43,408 bases of DNA from JAJYSO01 sp964579505 (GCA_964579505.1 CAZOGC010000017.1:1-43408), one strand, 5' to 3'; positions 16,868 through 26,904 are shown, counted from the stretch's first letter. The notes: a model not told the origin generated them from the letters alone. Translations and numbers: made by a program.

Positions 16868-16875
16868 CAAATATA
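16868..16875 (-). promoter_or_regulatory. -7 box of the methionine operon (TATATTTG on the minus strand)
   Basis: TATATTTG is an exact TAnnTTTG match, placed so that transcription would start near 16861, just ahead of leader peptide 1. The promoter lies between the nuoN stop (16965) and the leader, so the met operon is transcribed independently of nuo. Confidence 0.55.
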
Positions 16876-16964
16876 TAGGGTTCTATTTTTAAATTCCTAT
16901 TATTTTTAAATTTTTTTTCGTTATTTTTTATAATTAATATACAACTGATTGATTATGAGTATTA

Positions 16965-18407
16965 TTAATAAAGCGTTCCTACCAACTGATGTATAATTTC
17001 TGATAATCCGGCCGGAAAAGTGCCTACCCAGAATAGAAACACAAATAGAGCAACCAGTACGACTCCCACAAAAACAGAAGCACCTTTACTACTAAATGAT
17101 TTCTGAGTATTTGCATCTCTTTCTAAAAATAAAGCAATAACTACCCGAAGGTAGTAAAAAAGTCCGATGCTACTCGACACAACCAACACAATAACCAGTA
17201 CCCAAAGAGTGGCACCTACACCAGAGAGCAGTAAATAAAATTTACCTAAAAACCCGGCGGTAAGTGGTATGCCTGCCAAAGACAATAAAACTCCCGTAAA
17301 CAATGCTGCAATCCATGGTTTTTTCCAAAATAGCCCTTTATAATCCTCTATCGTATGCATTTCTCCGTTTTTCTGCGAGAGATAACTTATAATGCCAAAG
17401 GCGGCTAACATACTAATAAAATAAGCCACTAAATAAAATGCGACAGCTTCAGAGCCGGCAGTACTAGCAGCCAACATGGCCACCAACATATAGCCCAAAT
17501 GCCCAATTGATGAATAGGCCAACAATCGCTTTATATTTTTTTGGCGAAGGGCTAACCAGTTTCCCAATAACATAGAAGCTATAGCAATAACGGCAAAAGT
17601 AATCCACACACTTTTATGTGTCTCTCCGTTTATTTCTACAAAAAGACGTAGCAAAAAGGCAAATACGCTTCCTTTAGAAATTGTGGCCACAAAGGCCGAA
17701 ACAGGAGCGGGTGCACCATCATAAACATCGGGAGTCCATAAGTGAAAAGGAACCAACGCCAGTTTAAACCCTAACCCGGCAATAAGTAAGGCCATCCCTC
17801 CTACAAAAAGGTAGCTAATAATACTACTTGCCGTAAGCACACTGCCCAGCTTACTCAACTCCATCGTACCGGTACCTGCATAAATCAGCGCAAATCCAAA
17901 AAGAAGAATAGCCGTAGAAACCCCCGCCATAATCAAATACTTAATAGCCGCTTCTATACCAAACCTTGATTTTTTAAGATAGCCCACCATCGCATACATA
18001 GATACGCTCATCAATACTAAAGACAAGAAAAAAGAAATAAAATGATTACTTATGGTCATTGTAATAGCCCCTGCCGTTCCTAACAACAACAAGATGTAGT
18101 ATTCTTCCTTTTTTACGGCCTTGTTTTTTAAATAAGGATGAGAAAATATAGCTATGGCAAAAGTAGCCACCAAGATAAGCCCCGAGAAAAAAGAGCTAAA
18201 TCCATCTACCACAAAAAGGGTAGTTACCTGCTGTTGTTGGGTAGGTAATAAAAATAAAGAGCCAAAAGCCAGCGCCGTTCCTACTAAGGTTAATACAAAA
18301 GAAACGCCGTGGTTTCGTTTTACTGCAATAGCCAACATAACTACTACGGCCGTAACCCCCAGAATCATTTGGGGTAACAATGCGTGTAAATCTCCTGAAT
18401 CTAGCAT
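16965..18407 (-). CDS. nuoN: NADH-quinone oxidoreductase subunit N
   Basis: NuoN is one of three antiporter-like proton-pumping membrane subunits of complex I. It is almost entirely hydrophobic, with about 14 predicted helices. The conserved lumen-facing and helix-breaking blocks are visible, for example LVPFHLWTPDVYDGAPAPVSAF with the Lys-containing KLALVPFHLW segment and KRLLAYSSIGHLGYML. At 480 residues it is the usual length. It overlaps the end of nuoM by 7 nt and is the last gene of the operon. No clear intrinsic terminator follows; the met promoter begins about 90 nt downstream. Confidence 0.95.
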   Translation of the reverse strand: MLDSGDLHALLPQMILGVTAVVVMLAIAVKRNHGVSFVLTLVGTALAFGSLFLLPTQQQQVTTLFVVDGFSSFFSGLILVATFAIAIFSHPYLKNKAVKKEEYYILLLLGTAGAITMTISNHFISFFLSLVLMSVSMYAMVGYLKKSRFGIEAAIKYLIMAGVSTAILLFGFALIYAGTGTMELSKLGSVLTASSIISYLFVGGMALLIAGLGFKLALVPFHLWTPDVYDGAPAPVSAFVATISKGSVFAFLLRLFVEINGETHKSVWITFAVIAIASMLLGNWLALRQKNIKRLLAYSSIGHLGYMLVAMLAASTAGSEAVAFYLVAYFISMLAAFGIISYLSQKNGEMHTIEDYKGLFWKKPWIAALFTGVLLSLAGIPLTAGFLGKFYLLLSGVGATLWVLVIVLVVSSSIGLFYYLRVVIALFLERDANTQKSFSSKGASVFVGVVLVALFVFLFWVGTFPAGLSEIIHQLVGTLY

Positions 18408-19933
18408 CTTTCGTCTTCTTGTTTATGAATGTTTAACAGGCTTACTTGTTTAACATTTACTTGTTTTTCTATATTTTGAATAGTTGGTTTAACGGTATCA
18501 ATCACTTTTTGAGGAAATAGACCCAGCCAAAAAATGGCTACCGTTAAGCATCCCATAACAAAGTATTCTCTTGCAGAAAAATCTTTTATACTTTGCACCG
18601 AGTGACTTTCACCGTGAAATATTTTTTGAAGAATCACTAAGGAATAAATCATGGATCCTATCAACCCGATTCCGCCTAAAACAGCCCATAAAATGCTGGT
18701 TTGAAAAACGCCTACCAGCACCAAAAATTCAGCAATAAAATTACCCAATCCGGGAAGCCCTAAAGAAGCTAAGACAAAAACCATGGTCAATCCTCCCATT
18801 CCGGGTACTTTTTCCCAAAATCTACCCATTTGTCGCATATCGCGTGTCCCTAAACGTTCTCCTAATGCTCCGGCTACCACAAACAAACCGGCAATACTAA
18901 TGCCGTGCACCACCATTTCCATCACCGCACCTTGGTATGCTATGGTTTGAAACGAAAATATACCAATGATAATAAACCCCATATGACTTAAACTAGAAAA
19001 GGCAATGAGTCTTTTAAAATCGTGCTGAGCATAGGCCAATTTTGCTCCATATAAAATACCTAAAACACCTAATAGCATCATCAGTGGGGTTATGCTTTGA
19101 GCCGCATCCGGAAAAAGGGGTAATACAAAACGCAGCATTCCATAGGCCGCCGTTTTGGTCATTAATCCGGCTAAGATAATTGTTCCGGCAGTAGGAGAAT
19201 GCGTATACGCATCGGGTAACCAGCCGTGAAAAACAAAGGCCGGTAACTTTACTACAAAAGCAATTAAAAAACCGCACATAAGCCAAAAACCTAAACTGGC
19301 AGAAAGCGAAGTGCCTATCAAATCAAAATAGTTAAACGTATAGGTATCTGAAACGTGTCCGTGTACAAAATACAGCCCCAAAATAGCAAGCAACATTAAC
19401 AACCCGCTGATTTGTGTATAAATAAAAAACTTAAGTGATGCGTGTTTTCTTTTTTCAAATCCCCAGATACTCATTAAGAAAAACATGGGGACTAACATAA
19501 CTTCCCAAAAGAAGTAAAATAACAGCATGTCTACCGACATAAAAACGCCTAGAATACCCGCTAATAAATAGAGTAAATTAAAGTTGTAGAAACCTATTTT
19601 GTGTTTTATTTCTTTCCACGAAGTTAGGGTAGCCAAAGCTCCTACAAATAATGTGAGTGCTGTCATAACAAGGCTTAACCCGTCTAATGCAAAATGAAAG
19701 CTCGCTCCAATTTGAGGAATCCAATTAGTATGAAAATCGGCTATCCATCCGCCATTTTCTCCAATTTTACTAACGCTTCCAGGGTTTTGTACCCATAACA
19801 TTACCACTATAAAAAAGTCGATTACCACCGTTATAAAGGCAATCCATTTGCTGATAGAAGAATTCCATTTTCCGGCTAACCAAGAAAGGAGTCCACCTAC
19901 CATTAAAACCACTATGAGAACTACTAAAATCAT
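18401..19933 (-). CDS. nuoM: NADH-quinone oxidoreductase subunit M
   Basis: NuoM is an antiporter-like proton channel subunit (510 residues, about 14 transmembrane helices). Markers are FFWEVMLVPMFFLMSIWG with the conserved Glu of helix 5, KLPAFVFHGWLPDAYTHSPTAG around the central lysine and helix break, and KRLIAFSSLSHMGFI. It overlaps nuoL by 4 nt upstream and nuoN by 7 nt downstream, consistent with translational coupling of the three pump subunits. Confidence 0.96.
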   Translation of the reverse strand: MILVVLIVVLMVGGLLSWLAGKWNSSISKWIAFITVVIDFFIVVMLWVQNPGSVSKIGENGGWIADFHTNWIPQIGASFHFALDGLSLVMTALTLFVGALATLTSWKEIKHKIGFYNFNLLYLLAGILGVFMSVDMLLFYFFWEVMLVPMFFLMSIWGFEKRKHASLKFFIYTQISGLLMLLAILGLYFVHGHVSDTYTFNYFDLIGTSLSASLGFWLMCGFLIAFVVKLPAFVFHGWLPDAYTHSPTAGTIILAGLMTKTAAYGMLRFVLPLFPDAAQSITPLMMLLGVLGILYGAKLAYAQHDFKRLIAFSSLSHMGFIIIGIFSFQTIAYQGAVMEMVVHGISIAGLFVVAGALGERLGTRDMRQMGRFWEKVPGMGGLTMVFVLASLGLPGLGNFIAEFLVLVGVFQTSILWAVLGGIGLIGSMIYSLVILQKIFHGESHSVQSIKDFSAREYFVMGCLTVAIFWLGLFPQKVIDTVKPTIQNIEKQVNVKQVSLLNIHKQEDERC

Positions 19934-21807
19934 ATGAATAAGGCTATCAATAATGCGACAATCATTCCGATGGCTATCCCTCCTACATAGGTTTTGAGAT
20001 ATCCGTTTTGCGTTCGACTCAGCATTTTATTTATACGTAAGTTTATGTTTCCTATTCCGCAGAAAAAACGATCAACTACATCTTGTTTATCAATTTTTGA
20101 AAGCCACATCGTGGGATTAACCAATAAAAAATCATACAATTCATCAAATTTCCATCCTCTAAAAAAGAATTTGTACAAACCTGACTGTTCAAAAGCGTAG
20201 CTTTCTTTGGGTTTCTTACCATAAATCTGCCAGGCAATAAACACACCCAATAAGGCCAATATTCCGGTAATAATTTGCAATAAAATTTCTTTGTGTTCCA
20301 TACCCGGTGAAAGGTGAACAGCAGGGAACATGATGTCCATAAAGTCTGAAAAAGGAGCAAAATTGAACCAAGAAGACGGAATTTCTAAAAAGCCAGCAAT
20401 TAGTGAGAGAATTCCCAATACAATAAGGGGTACTTTAAAATTAATTCTAGGGCGATGAGCTACTTCCATTTTTGCTTTTCCAAAAAAGGTGAGGAACACC
20501 ATCCGGAAAGTATAAACTGCGGTAAGCAAGGTGCCTGTTATTCCACAAATCCACAACCACATACTCCCTTTGGTAGAAGCCAGTGTAAAGAACAAAATTT
20601 CGTCTTTGCTATAAAACCCGGCGGTAACTACCGGAATTGCCGCCAACGCAGCAGAACCAAAGAGGAATGTCCAAAACACCACCGGTAATTTTTTTCGCAG
20701 TCCCCCCATTTTAAACATATCTTGTTCGTGGTGCATGGCTAAAATAACCGCTCCGGCACCTAAAAACAATAAGGATTTAAAGAAAGCGTGAATCATAAAG
20801 TGAAAGACGCCGGCAGACCATGCTCCTACTCCCAATGCCAAAAACATATAACCGATTTGACTAATGGTTGAATAGGCTAATACTTTTTTAATATCGGTTT
20901 GTGCCAAAGCTGAGAATCCGGCAATAACCAGCGTAGCTGCTCCTACAATTGCCACAATTAATTGTACTGTTGGCGCCATACTGTACAACACATTTGTACG
21001 AGCCACCAGATAAACACCTGCTGTAACCATCGTTGTTGCGTGTATTAACGCACTCACCGGAGTGGGACCTGCCATAGCATCAGGAAGCCATGTTTGCAAC
21101 GGAAGCTGCGCCGATTTACCAACGGCGCCACCTAATAATAAAAGTGTAGCCCAAAACACACTAGAACCACCGGTTTGCCATACCTGTGGAGCTTGGTTCA
21201 ATATTTGACGTACATCTAAGGTTCCAAAATCTTTTACCAAAATAAACAGTCCGATAAGCATTGCCACATCGCCTACTCGGGTTACAATAAAAGCTTTTCT
21301 AGCGGCATAATCATTGTAGGGGTCTTTATACCAAAAGCCGATTAGCAAGTAGCTGCATAAGCCTACTCCTTCCCAACCCAAATAGAGCAAGAGTAAATCG
21401 TTAGCCAACACTAGTACCAACATAGAGAAGACAAACAAATTCATGTAAGCAAAGAAGAGCGAATAGCGCTCATCTCCTTCCATATATTCTATAGAATACC
21501 AGTGTATTAAAAAACTAACAAAGGTAACAATGAAAATAAAAACCAATGCCAATGGGTCTAGCGAAAGGGTTACGGTAGAAGTAAAACCGGCTACTTCAAA
21601 CCATTTCCATAAAGTTTGTTGATAGCCAATAAAAGAAGCTGGCAGCTGGAGGAATTGAATTCCTATCAAAATAGTGATTACCGCAGAAATTCCTACCGTA
21701 ATCATACCGATAATCCCCGACGTTCTACCCAGTTTTTTACCCCAAAAAGCCAGGATTAAAAATCCCACTAAAGGCAAGGTTGGTATGAGCCACAAAAGGT
21801 CAAACAT
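19930..21807 (-). CDS. nuoL: NADH-quinone oxidoreductase subunit L
   Basis: NuoL is the distal antiporter-like subunit of complex I (625 residues). The antiporter core spans about residues 1-480 and shows LLLYLGWEGVGLCSYLLIGFWY, the KSAQLPLQTWLPDAMAGPTPVSALIHA block and KKVLAYSTISQIGYM. The C-terminal part, ending in a single hydrophobic helix (about residues 600-625), corresponds to the long lateral helix that braces the membrane arm. A 44-nt gap separates it from nuoK and it overlaps nuoM by 4 nt. Confidence 0.96.
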   Translation of the reverse strand: MFDLLWLIPTLPLVGFLILAFWGKKLGRTSGIIGMITVGISAVITILIGIQFLQLPASFIGYQQTLWKWFEVAGFTSTVTLSLDPLALVFIFIVTFVSFLIHWYSIEYMEGDERYSLFFAYMNLFVFSMLVLVLANDLLLLYLGWEGVGLCSYLLIGFWYKDPYNDYAARKAFIVTRVGDVAMLIGLFILVKDFGTLDVRQILNQAPQVWQTGGSSVFWATLLLLGGAVGKSAQLPLQTWLPDAMAGPTPVSALIHATTMVTAGVYLVARTNVLYSMAPTVQLIVAIVGAATLVIAGFSALAQTDIKKVLAYSTISQIGYMFLALGVGAWSAGVFHFMIHAFFKSLLFLGAGAVILAMHHEQDMFKMGGLRKKLPVVFWTFLFGSAALAAIPVVTAGFYSKDEILFFTLASTKGSMWLWICGITGTLLTAVYTFRMVFLTFFGKAKMEVAHRPRINFKVPLIVLGILSLIAGFLEIPSSWFNFAPFSDFMDIMFPAVHLSPGMEHKEILLQIITGILALLGVFIAWQIYGKKPKESYAFEQSGLYKFFFRGWKFDELYDFLLVNPTMWLSKIDKQDVVDRFFCGIGNINLRINKMLSRTQNGYLKTYVGGIAIGMIVALLIALFI

Positions 21808-21851
21808 GTTAATACAATTTAGTGTTTCGTTCTATTTTTTATTTGTCTTAT

Positions 21852-22160
21852 CTAGTCTTTCAACTCATTTAATTCTTTAATATCTACCGTTTTATGCAGG
21901 CGATACATTTGTAAAACCAGAGCTAGCCCAACGGCCACCTCAGCTGCAGCCACGGCATAAATAAACAGTACCATTACCTGCCCGTCTACTTTCATCCAAT
22001 GGGTTCCGGCTACTACAAATGCCAGCGCCGCCGCGTTCATCATAATTTCTACAGAAAGCAGCATAAAAATGACGTTTCTTCTAATTAACACGCCAACCAA
22101 CCCTAGTAAGAACAAGATACCTGCCAGTAGCAATCCCATATTTATTGGTAAGTCTGTCAT
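21852..22160 (-). CDS. nuoK: NADH-quinone oxidoreductase subunit K
   Basis: A 102-residue membrane subunit with three helices, homologous to MrpC. The two glutamates buried in the membrane path are seen in LLSVEIMMNAAALAF and in AVAAAEVAVGLALVLQMYR. The length matches the family. It lies 5 nt after nuoJ. Confidence 0.95.
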   Translation of the reverse strand: MTDLPINMGLLLAGILFLLGLVGVLIRRNVIFMLLSVEIMMNAAALAFVVAGTHWMKVDGQVMVLFIYAVAAAEVAVGLALVLQMYRLHKTVDIKELNELKD

Positions 22161-22165
22161 ATTTT

Positions 22166-22702
22166 TTAATTTAATTTATCTTCTTCCGTTTGTAAAAAAC
22201 GATGGTATTCTTTTCTTCGGTGTTGACCAATATGATAGGCACCAACGGTTGCACTCATCAGCAACATAGCTACCAATTCTACTCCCAAGATATATTTTCC
22301 ATAAAGCGCTTTTCCTACTTCCTTCGGACTTATAGAAACCACATCTATCTCGCCTATCTTTAAATCAGAAAACAGTAAAATCAGCTCAATTAATAAGATA
22401 AGGCATAAAATGCCGGGACCAATCCACGCTTTAAGAGAAAGCCATTTTTTTTCTATCGCCGCTGTTTCTTTTCCTAGGTTAAGCATCATTACCACAAAGA
22501 CGAACAACACCATAATAGCCCCCGCGTAAATGATGACTTCTAATGCTGCTAAAAAAGGAGCCCCCAGTATAAAAAAGATGATGGCTACCGAAAGCAGTGA
22601 GGTAATCATATACAACAGCGCATGCACTGCATGGGTGCGCGTTATTACCATAAAAGTAGCCACGATGGCCACTACAGCCGCTATGTAAAAAATTATGTTC
22701 AT
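22166..22702 (-). CDS. nuoJ: NADH-quinone oxidoreductase subunit J
   Basis: A 178-residue membrane subunit. The helix-3 block LAALEVIIYAGAIMVLFVFVVMML-type sequence (around residues 50-73) is the conserved pi-bulge region that couples quinone reduction to pumping. Five hydrophobic helices can be drawn, the last (residues about 140-160) after a ~20-residue polar loop. Its start overlaps the end of nuoI by 4 nt. Confidence 0.94.
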   Translation of the reverse strand: MNIIFYIAAVVAIVATFMVITRTHAVHALLYMITSLLSVAIIFFILGAPFLAALEVIIYAGAIMVLFVFVVMMLNLGKETAAIEKKWLSLKAWIGPGILCLILLIELILLFSDLKIGEIDVVSISPKEVGKALYGKYILGVELVAMLLMSATVGAYHIGQHRRKEYHRFLQTEEDKLN

Positions 22703-23214
22703 GGCATCAATGTTCTTGGGTTTCGAGGTTTATTTTCTTTTTCTCCTTCGCCTTTTCCTTTCACCCCCGCATCAAGTCCGGCTATACGGTAATAATTGTA
22801 TCCTTTTTGTTTTCCTTGCCCACTGATCAACAGGTCTTCTTTTTCATATACCAAATCCTGGCGACTGTAATCAGCCATTTCTACATCCGGGGTAAGCTGA
22901 ATGGCATACGTAGGGCACGCCTCTTCGCACAGTCCACAAAAAATACAGCGTGAGAAATTGATTTGGAATACTTCTGCATACCGACGACCCTTCTCATCTT
23001 CTGCGTTCTGAAGTGAGATACAGTCTGTTGGGCATGCCACAGCGCACAGGTTACAGGCCACACAGCGTTCCATTCCATCGGGATCGCGCGTCAAAACTAT
23101 CCTTCCCCTATATCTAGGCGCTAAATAGGCCTTTTTTTCAGGGTACTGAACCGTAATCGGTTTTTTAAACAACCGAATAAACGTGAGCCATATCGTTCTT
23201 AGATTACTAAGCAT
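22699..23214 (-). CDS. nuoI: NADH-quinone oxidoreductase subunit I (two 4Fe-4S clusters)
   Basis: This peripheral-arm ferredoxin subunit carries clusters N6a and N6b. Both CxxCxxCxxxCP motifs are intact: CVACNLCAVACPTDC and CIFCGLCEEACPTYA. The 171 residues include an N-terminal amphipathic stretch that contacts the membrane arm (IWLTFIRLFKKPITVQYPEK) and a C-terminal basic, glycine-rich tail. A 47-nt gap separates it from nuoH, and it overlaps nuoJ by 4 nt. Confidence 0.96.
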   Translation of the reverse strand: MLSNLRTIWLTFIRLFKKPITVQYPEKKAYLAPRYRGRIVLTRDPDGMERCVACNLCAVACPTDCISLQNAEDEKGRRYAEVFQINFSRCIFCGLCEEACPTYAIQLTPDVEMADYSRQDLVYEKEDLLISGQGKQKGYNYYRIAGLDAGVKGKGEGEKENKPRNPRTLMP

Positions 23215-23261
23215 GATTTATTTTTTTATAATAGTTCTCGTCTTTCATCTCTCCACACGGT

Positions 23262-24215
23262 TTAGTTTAAGAGTACAATAGCGCCTGTTACTAAAATATT
23301 CAATAAAGACAAGGGTAATAATAGTTTCCATCCATAGCCCATAAGTTGATCGTATCGCGGGCGCGGTAAAGCTGCCCGTAACAAGATGAACAGAATTATA
23401 AATGCAAACATTTTAATTAAAAACCACAACACAGGCGGTAAAAAATCGGGCCCCATCCATCCTCCTAGAAACAAGACGGTTATCAATGCCGAAATAAGGC
23501 TTATGCCCAAATATTCTCCAATAAAGAACATACCGAATTTCATTCCCGAATATTCTGAATGGAATCCGGCAACCAACTCACTTTCTGCTTCCGGTAAATC
23601 AAAAGGAGCGCGGTGCGTTTCAGCTACTCCGGCTATCAAGAAGATTACGAACCCAATAAATTGAGGAACTATATTCCACATATCTTTCTGTGCCAATACG
23701 ATGTCTCTTAAATTAAAACTACCGGACAGCATCACCACCCCCATTAAAGAAAGCGCCATAAAAACCTCATACGAAATCATTTGGGCAGTACCGCGAATTC
23801 CTCCGATAAGCGAGTATTTGTTATTAGAAGCCCAGCCCCCTAACACTACACTATATGCACCTAAAGACGACATTCCTAGAAAAAAGAGTAGACCAATATT
23901 TAAATCAGCAACAGAAATAGCGGGAGTAAACGGAACAACGGCAAAAGAGCAAAGAGTAGCGAGCATCACAATGGTTGGAGCCAAAATGAATACTTTTTTA
24001 TCAACAAAACTAGGAATCCAATCTTCTTTGAAAAACATTTTTATCATATCAGCCAGTACCTGCAACAATCCAAACGGACCGGTGCGGTTGGGTCCATAAC
24101 GATCTTGCCAAAAAGCCAACATACGCCGCTCTACATAAATTAATCCGGCGGCAATGGTTATCATAATCAGCATAACGCCAACAATGGTTAGAATATGTAC
24201 CCAAACTTCGCTCAT
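23262..24215 (-). CDS. nuoH: NADH-quinone oxidoreductase subunit H
   Basis: NuoH helps form the quinone chamber at the junction of the two arms. The 317-residue protein has about eight transmembrane helices. Conserved charged segments are RRMLAFWQDRYGPNRTGPFGLLQVLADMIK-type (residues about 30-60), ETHRAPFDLPEAESELVAGF and RAALPRPRYDQLM. These are the strongest signatures of the subunit. It is 10 nt after nuoG. Confidence 0.96.
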   Translation of the reverse strand: MSEVWVHILTIVGVMLIMITIAAGLIYVERRMLAFWQDRYGPNRTGPFGLLQVLADMIKMFFKEDWIPSFVDKKVFILAPTIVMLATLCSFAVVPFTPAISVADLNIGLLFFLGMSSLGAYSVVLGGWASNNKYSLIGGIRGTAQMISYEVFMALSLMGVVMLSGSFNLRDIVLAQKDMWNIVPQFIGFVIFLIAGVAETHRAPFDLPEAESELVAGFHSEYSGMKFGMFFIGEYLGISLISALITVLFLGGWMGPDFLPPVLWFLIKMFAFIILFILLRAALPRPRYDQLMGYGWKLLLPLSLLNILVTGAIVLLN

Positions 24216-24225
24216 AAGTATTTGT

Positions 24226-26904
24226 TTATATCTTTTGAGGTGTTACCCAAAATGGGAATACACAACTTTCAGTTTCTTTAAATCCTTTAGGAACGCCCAC
24301 TAATCCTTTGGCCAGTGTGTCTTCAAGTTTTACTTTTAAGTTTATCTTATGTGTCTTAAAAGCTATGGTTATGGTATCTCCTTCAGCAATGCCTTTTGCC
24401 TGTGCTTCTTCTGTATTGAGTAAGAGGCATGTTTCCGGAATGCGTTGCCTTACAGCCGGTGATTTTGCCGTCAGTTCTTCAGACCCGTATATGTAATGTA
24501 TCGGGACAGCCAACACCTCTCCCTCTTTTGGCTTAAACACTTCCGGTATCGTATAAAGTGGCTGCGTTTCATTACCGTTAGCAGGAGTTATTAAACGTTT
24601 CCCGGGGTTTCCTCCACGTAGCTCCTCTCCTACTTCATTTTGATATTTATTAATTGATTGCACTGAATTCCAACCCGGCGCCCAATAATAAGAAGTTAGT
24701 GATGAAGGTTGTCTTCCATGAAAACCTTCCATTGTAAATGACATGGGAGAATCGGGATCTTCCGGCGGTTTGGCTTCATTTACATCTCGATGTGCTTTCA
24801 TAGAAGTTCTCCCACTAAAACGATGAGGAGAGCGCGGAATTTTTTGGGTTCCATCTCTAAAATCAGCTTTAGGAGCCGCTTCCTCTACCGGTTTTAATTC
24901 CGGAAAATCAGCAATCATATCTTCTACTACCTGATCAAAGTGATAGGTCTCTCCTTTTCCTTCTATGTCAACCAACCAAGCCCAGCTACTTTGCATGGCT
25001 TCATCGGGTTTATATACCTGAAAGAAACGTTGCGCACGTCCCTCATTGCTTACTACCGTACCGGTAGATTCTGCAAAAGTTCCTGCCGGAAGAAGATACT
25101 CTGCTTGTTGGGTGGTTTCATTTACCAAACTATCTAACGCCACCACATGGCCTGCCTGCTCAAACAACTGATCTATAACTGATCTATCTGTTCTTCTATA
25201 AATATCATTCTCTAAAGTAATAAGTACTTCCGGTTGCTGTTGGCATGCTTCCTCTAAATAATTATCTGTTAGCATAGCCAAGCCCATAGAATTAACTTCA
25301 GGTACATTATAAATCAATCCGGTTTCTTCGTTCTGAGCGTGCAACACATGCGCCAAACCAGCGGATGCTGCTATAACGGCTTCACTACACAAACTAGTCC
25401 CTGAAACAATCAACGGTTTTTCAGCTTCTTTTAAAGCTTTAGCTATGGTTTTTGCCAATTTTTTTACCTCAGCACTCAATCCTTTTACCGCCGGCGCTTT
25501 TTTATCTACTTCGTGCGCCACCGCATACGTTAATCGAGCAATATCATCAGGAGCCGAAAAATAGCTTTCTGTGGCAATATTGTTTAGTTTAGTATGATGC
25601 GTAGTGGCCACAAAGAAAGGTCCTTTGTCTAGTTGTACCACTTCGCGTACGGTTGCATCATCCCAATTGGGGATTCCTAAAGCTTTGGCGCGCTTACGTG
25701 GCACATTTTTGGCTGCTTGGCGTAGCGACAAGGCTAACCTTGGAGCCGTGTTCGTTACATCCTCGCCTATTACAAAGACCACATCATAGCTCTCTGCCTC
25801 TTTCATAGAAGGCGTTCTAACTTTTCCTTTTTGTAAATTGTTTTTTATTTGAGCAACTAGTTTTCCTTCGGTTGTTGATACGCCTGCATAGAAATTTTCT
25901 TTGCCCACCAGTCTTTGTAAGGCGTAATTAGATTCTAAGGAAGCCCTTGGAGAGCCTATTCCGATAGTTTTTTTACTAGATTTTAGCAGCTTTTTAATAT
26001 CCTCTAAGGTTTTACCCGTATCAGTCTGTTGAAATTTACCTTTTATTTTTTTCTGCGGATAAGCTATTCTTGCTTCTTCATCATTTATATATTCATAACC
26101 AAATCGACCGCGATCGCATAAAAAATAACCGTTCACATCGCCATTATATCGGTCTAAAATTCGTCGAATAGTTCCATAACGTTCGCTCACCAAAATATTA
26201 CACCCCAAACTACAGCCATGGCATACAGAAGGAGCCGAAGTTAAATCCCATTTACGCGTATAATGCTTTTTCAAGGTCTTATCGGTAAACACTCCGGTAG
26301 GGCAAATTTCCACCAAGTTTCCACTAAATTCACTTTCTAAAGTTCCCTCTTGGCTTCTGCCAAAAAAAGTTGAATCGTGAGAAGCAAAGACATTAAAATC
26401 AGTACCATCGGCGTAATCATTATAAAACCGTACACAACGGTAGCAATGAATACAACGATTCATTTCATGATTAATAAAGGGCCCCAGATATTGATTATTA
26501 AAGGTTCTTTTATTAAAGTCATACCGCCGGTAATTATGTCCACTCATAAAGGTCATATCTTGCAAATGGCACTCTCCTCCTTCATCACATACCGCGCAAT
26601 CGTGTGGATGATTTATCATCAATGCTTCAATATTTCCTTTTCTAAAATTATCTGCTTTAGGCGCTTGTACAGAAATACGCATGCCATCGCGCACTTGTTG
26701 TTGGCATGCCATGACCAGCCTACCACGAGTATCTTCTTCGTTTTGATAGCTAATTACGGCACACTGTCTGCATGCCCCTACCGACCCCAATTCAGGATGC
26801 CAGCAGAAATAAGTAAGATTAAGCCCCAAAGAAATACACGTTTCTAAGAGGTTTTTACCGTCTCTTACATTATACTCTCTATCATCTATATATATCTTAG
26901 CCAT
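24226..26904 (-). CDS. nuoG: NADH-quinone oxidoreductase subunit G (large, E. coli type)
   Basis: NuoG is the largest peripheral subunit, with several iron-sulfur clusters. The N-terminal 2Fe-2S ferredoxin domain (SVGACRQCAV), the His-Cys3 cluster (HPHDCAVCDEGGECHLQDM) and two cysteines of RCIHCYRCVRF come first. A further CHGCSLGCN cysteine group and DRGRFGYEYIN introduce the molybdopterin-oxidoreductase-like domain, without obvious cofactor. The total of 892 residues and the wording of the first ~290 residues resemble E. coli NuoG closely from memory. A region around residues 680-780 rich in Pro, Ser and charged residues looks like an insertion specific to this group. Confidence 0.94.
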   Translation of the reverse strand: MAKIYIDDREYNVRDGKNLLETCISLGLNLTYFCWHPELGSVGACRQCAVISYQNEEDTRGRLVMACQQQVRDGMRISVQAPKADNFRKGNIEALMINHPHDCAVCDEGGECHLQDMTFMSGHNYRRYDFNKRTFNNQYLGPFINHEMNRCIHCYRCVRFYNDYADGTDFNVFASHDSTFFGRSQEGTLESEFSGNLVEICPTGVFTDKTLKKHYTRKWDLTSAPSVCHGCSLGCNILVSERYGTIRRILDRYNGDVNGYFLCDRGRFGYEYINDEEARIAYPQKKIKGKFQQTDTGKTLEDIKKLLKSSKKTIGIGSPRASLESNYALQRLVGKENFYAGVSTTEGKLVAQIKNNLQKGKVRTPSMKEAESYDVVFVIGEDVTNTAPRLALSLRQAAKNVPRKRAKALGIPNWDDATVREVVQLDKGPFFVATTHHTKLNNIATESYFSAPDDIARLTYAVAHEVDKKAPAVKGLSAEVKKLAKTIAKALKEAEKPLIVSGTSLCSEAVIAASAGLAHVLHAQNEETGLIYNVPEVNSMGLAMLTDNYLEEACQQQPEVLITLENDIYRRTDRSVIDQLFEQAGHVVALDSLVNETTQQAEYLLPAGTFAESTGTVVSNEGRAQRFFQVYKPDEAMQSSWAWLVDIEGKGETYHFDQVVEDMIADFPELKPVEEAAPKADFRDGTQKIPRSPHRFSGRTSMKAHRDVNEAKPPEDPDSPMSFTMEGFHGRQPSSLTSYYWAPGWNSVQSINKYQNEVGEELRGGNPGKRLITPANGNETQPLYTIPEVFKPKEGEVLAVPIHYIYGSEELTAKSPAVRQRIPETCLLLNTEEAQAKGIAEGDTITIAFKTHKINLKVKLEDTLAKGLVGVPKGFKETESCVFPFWVTPQKI

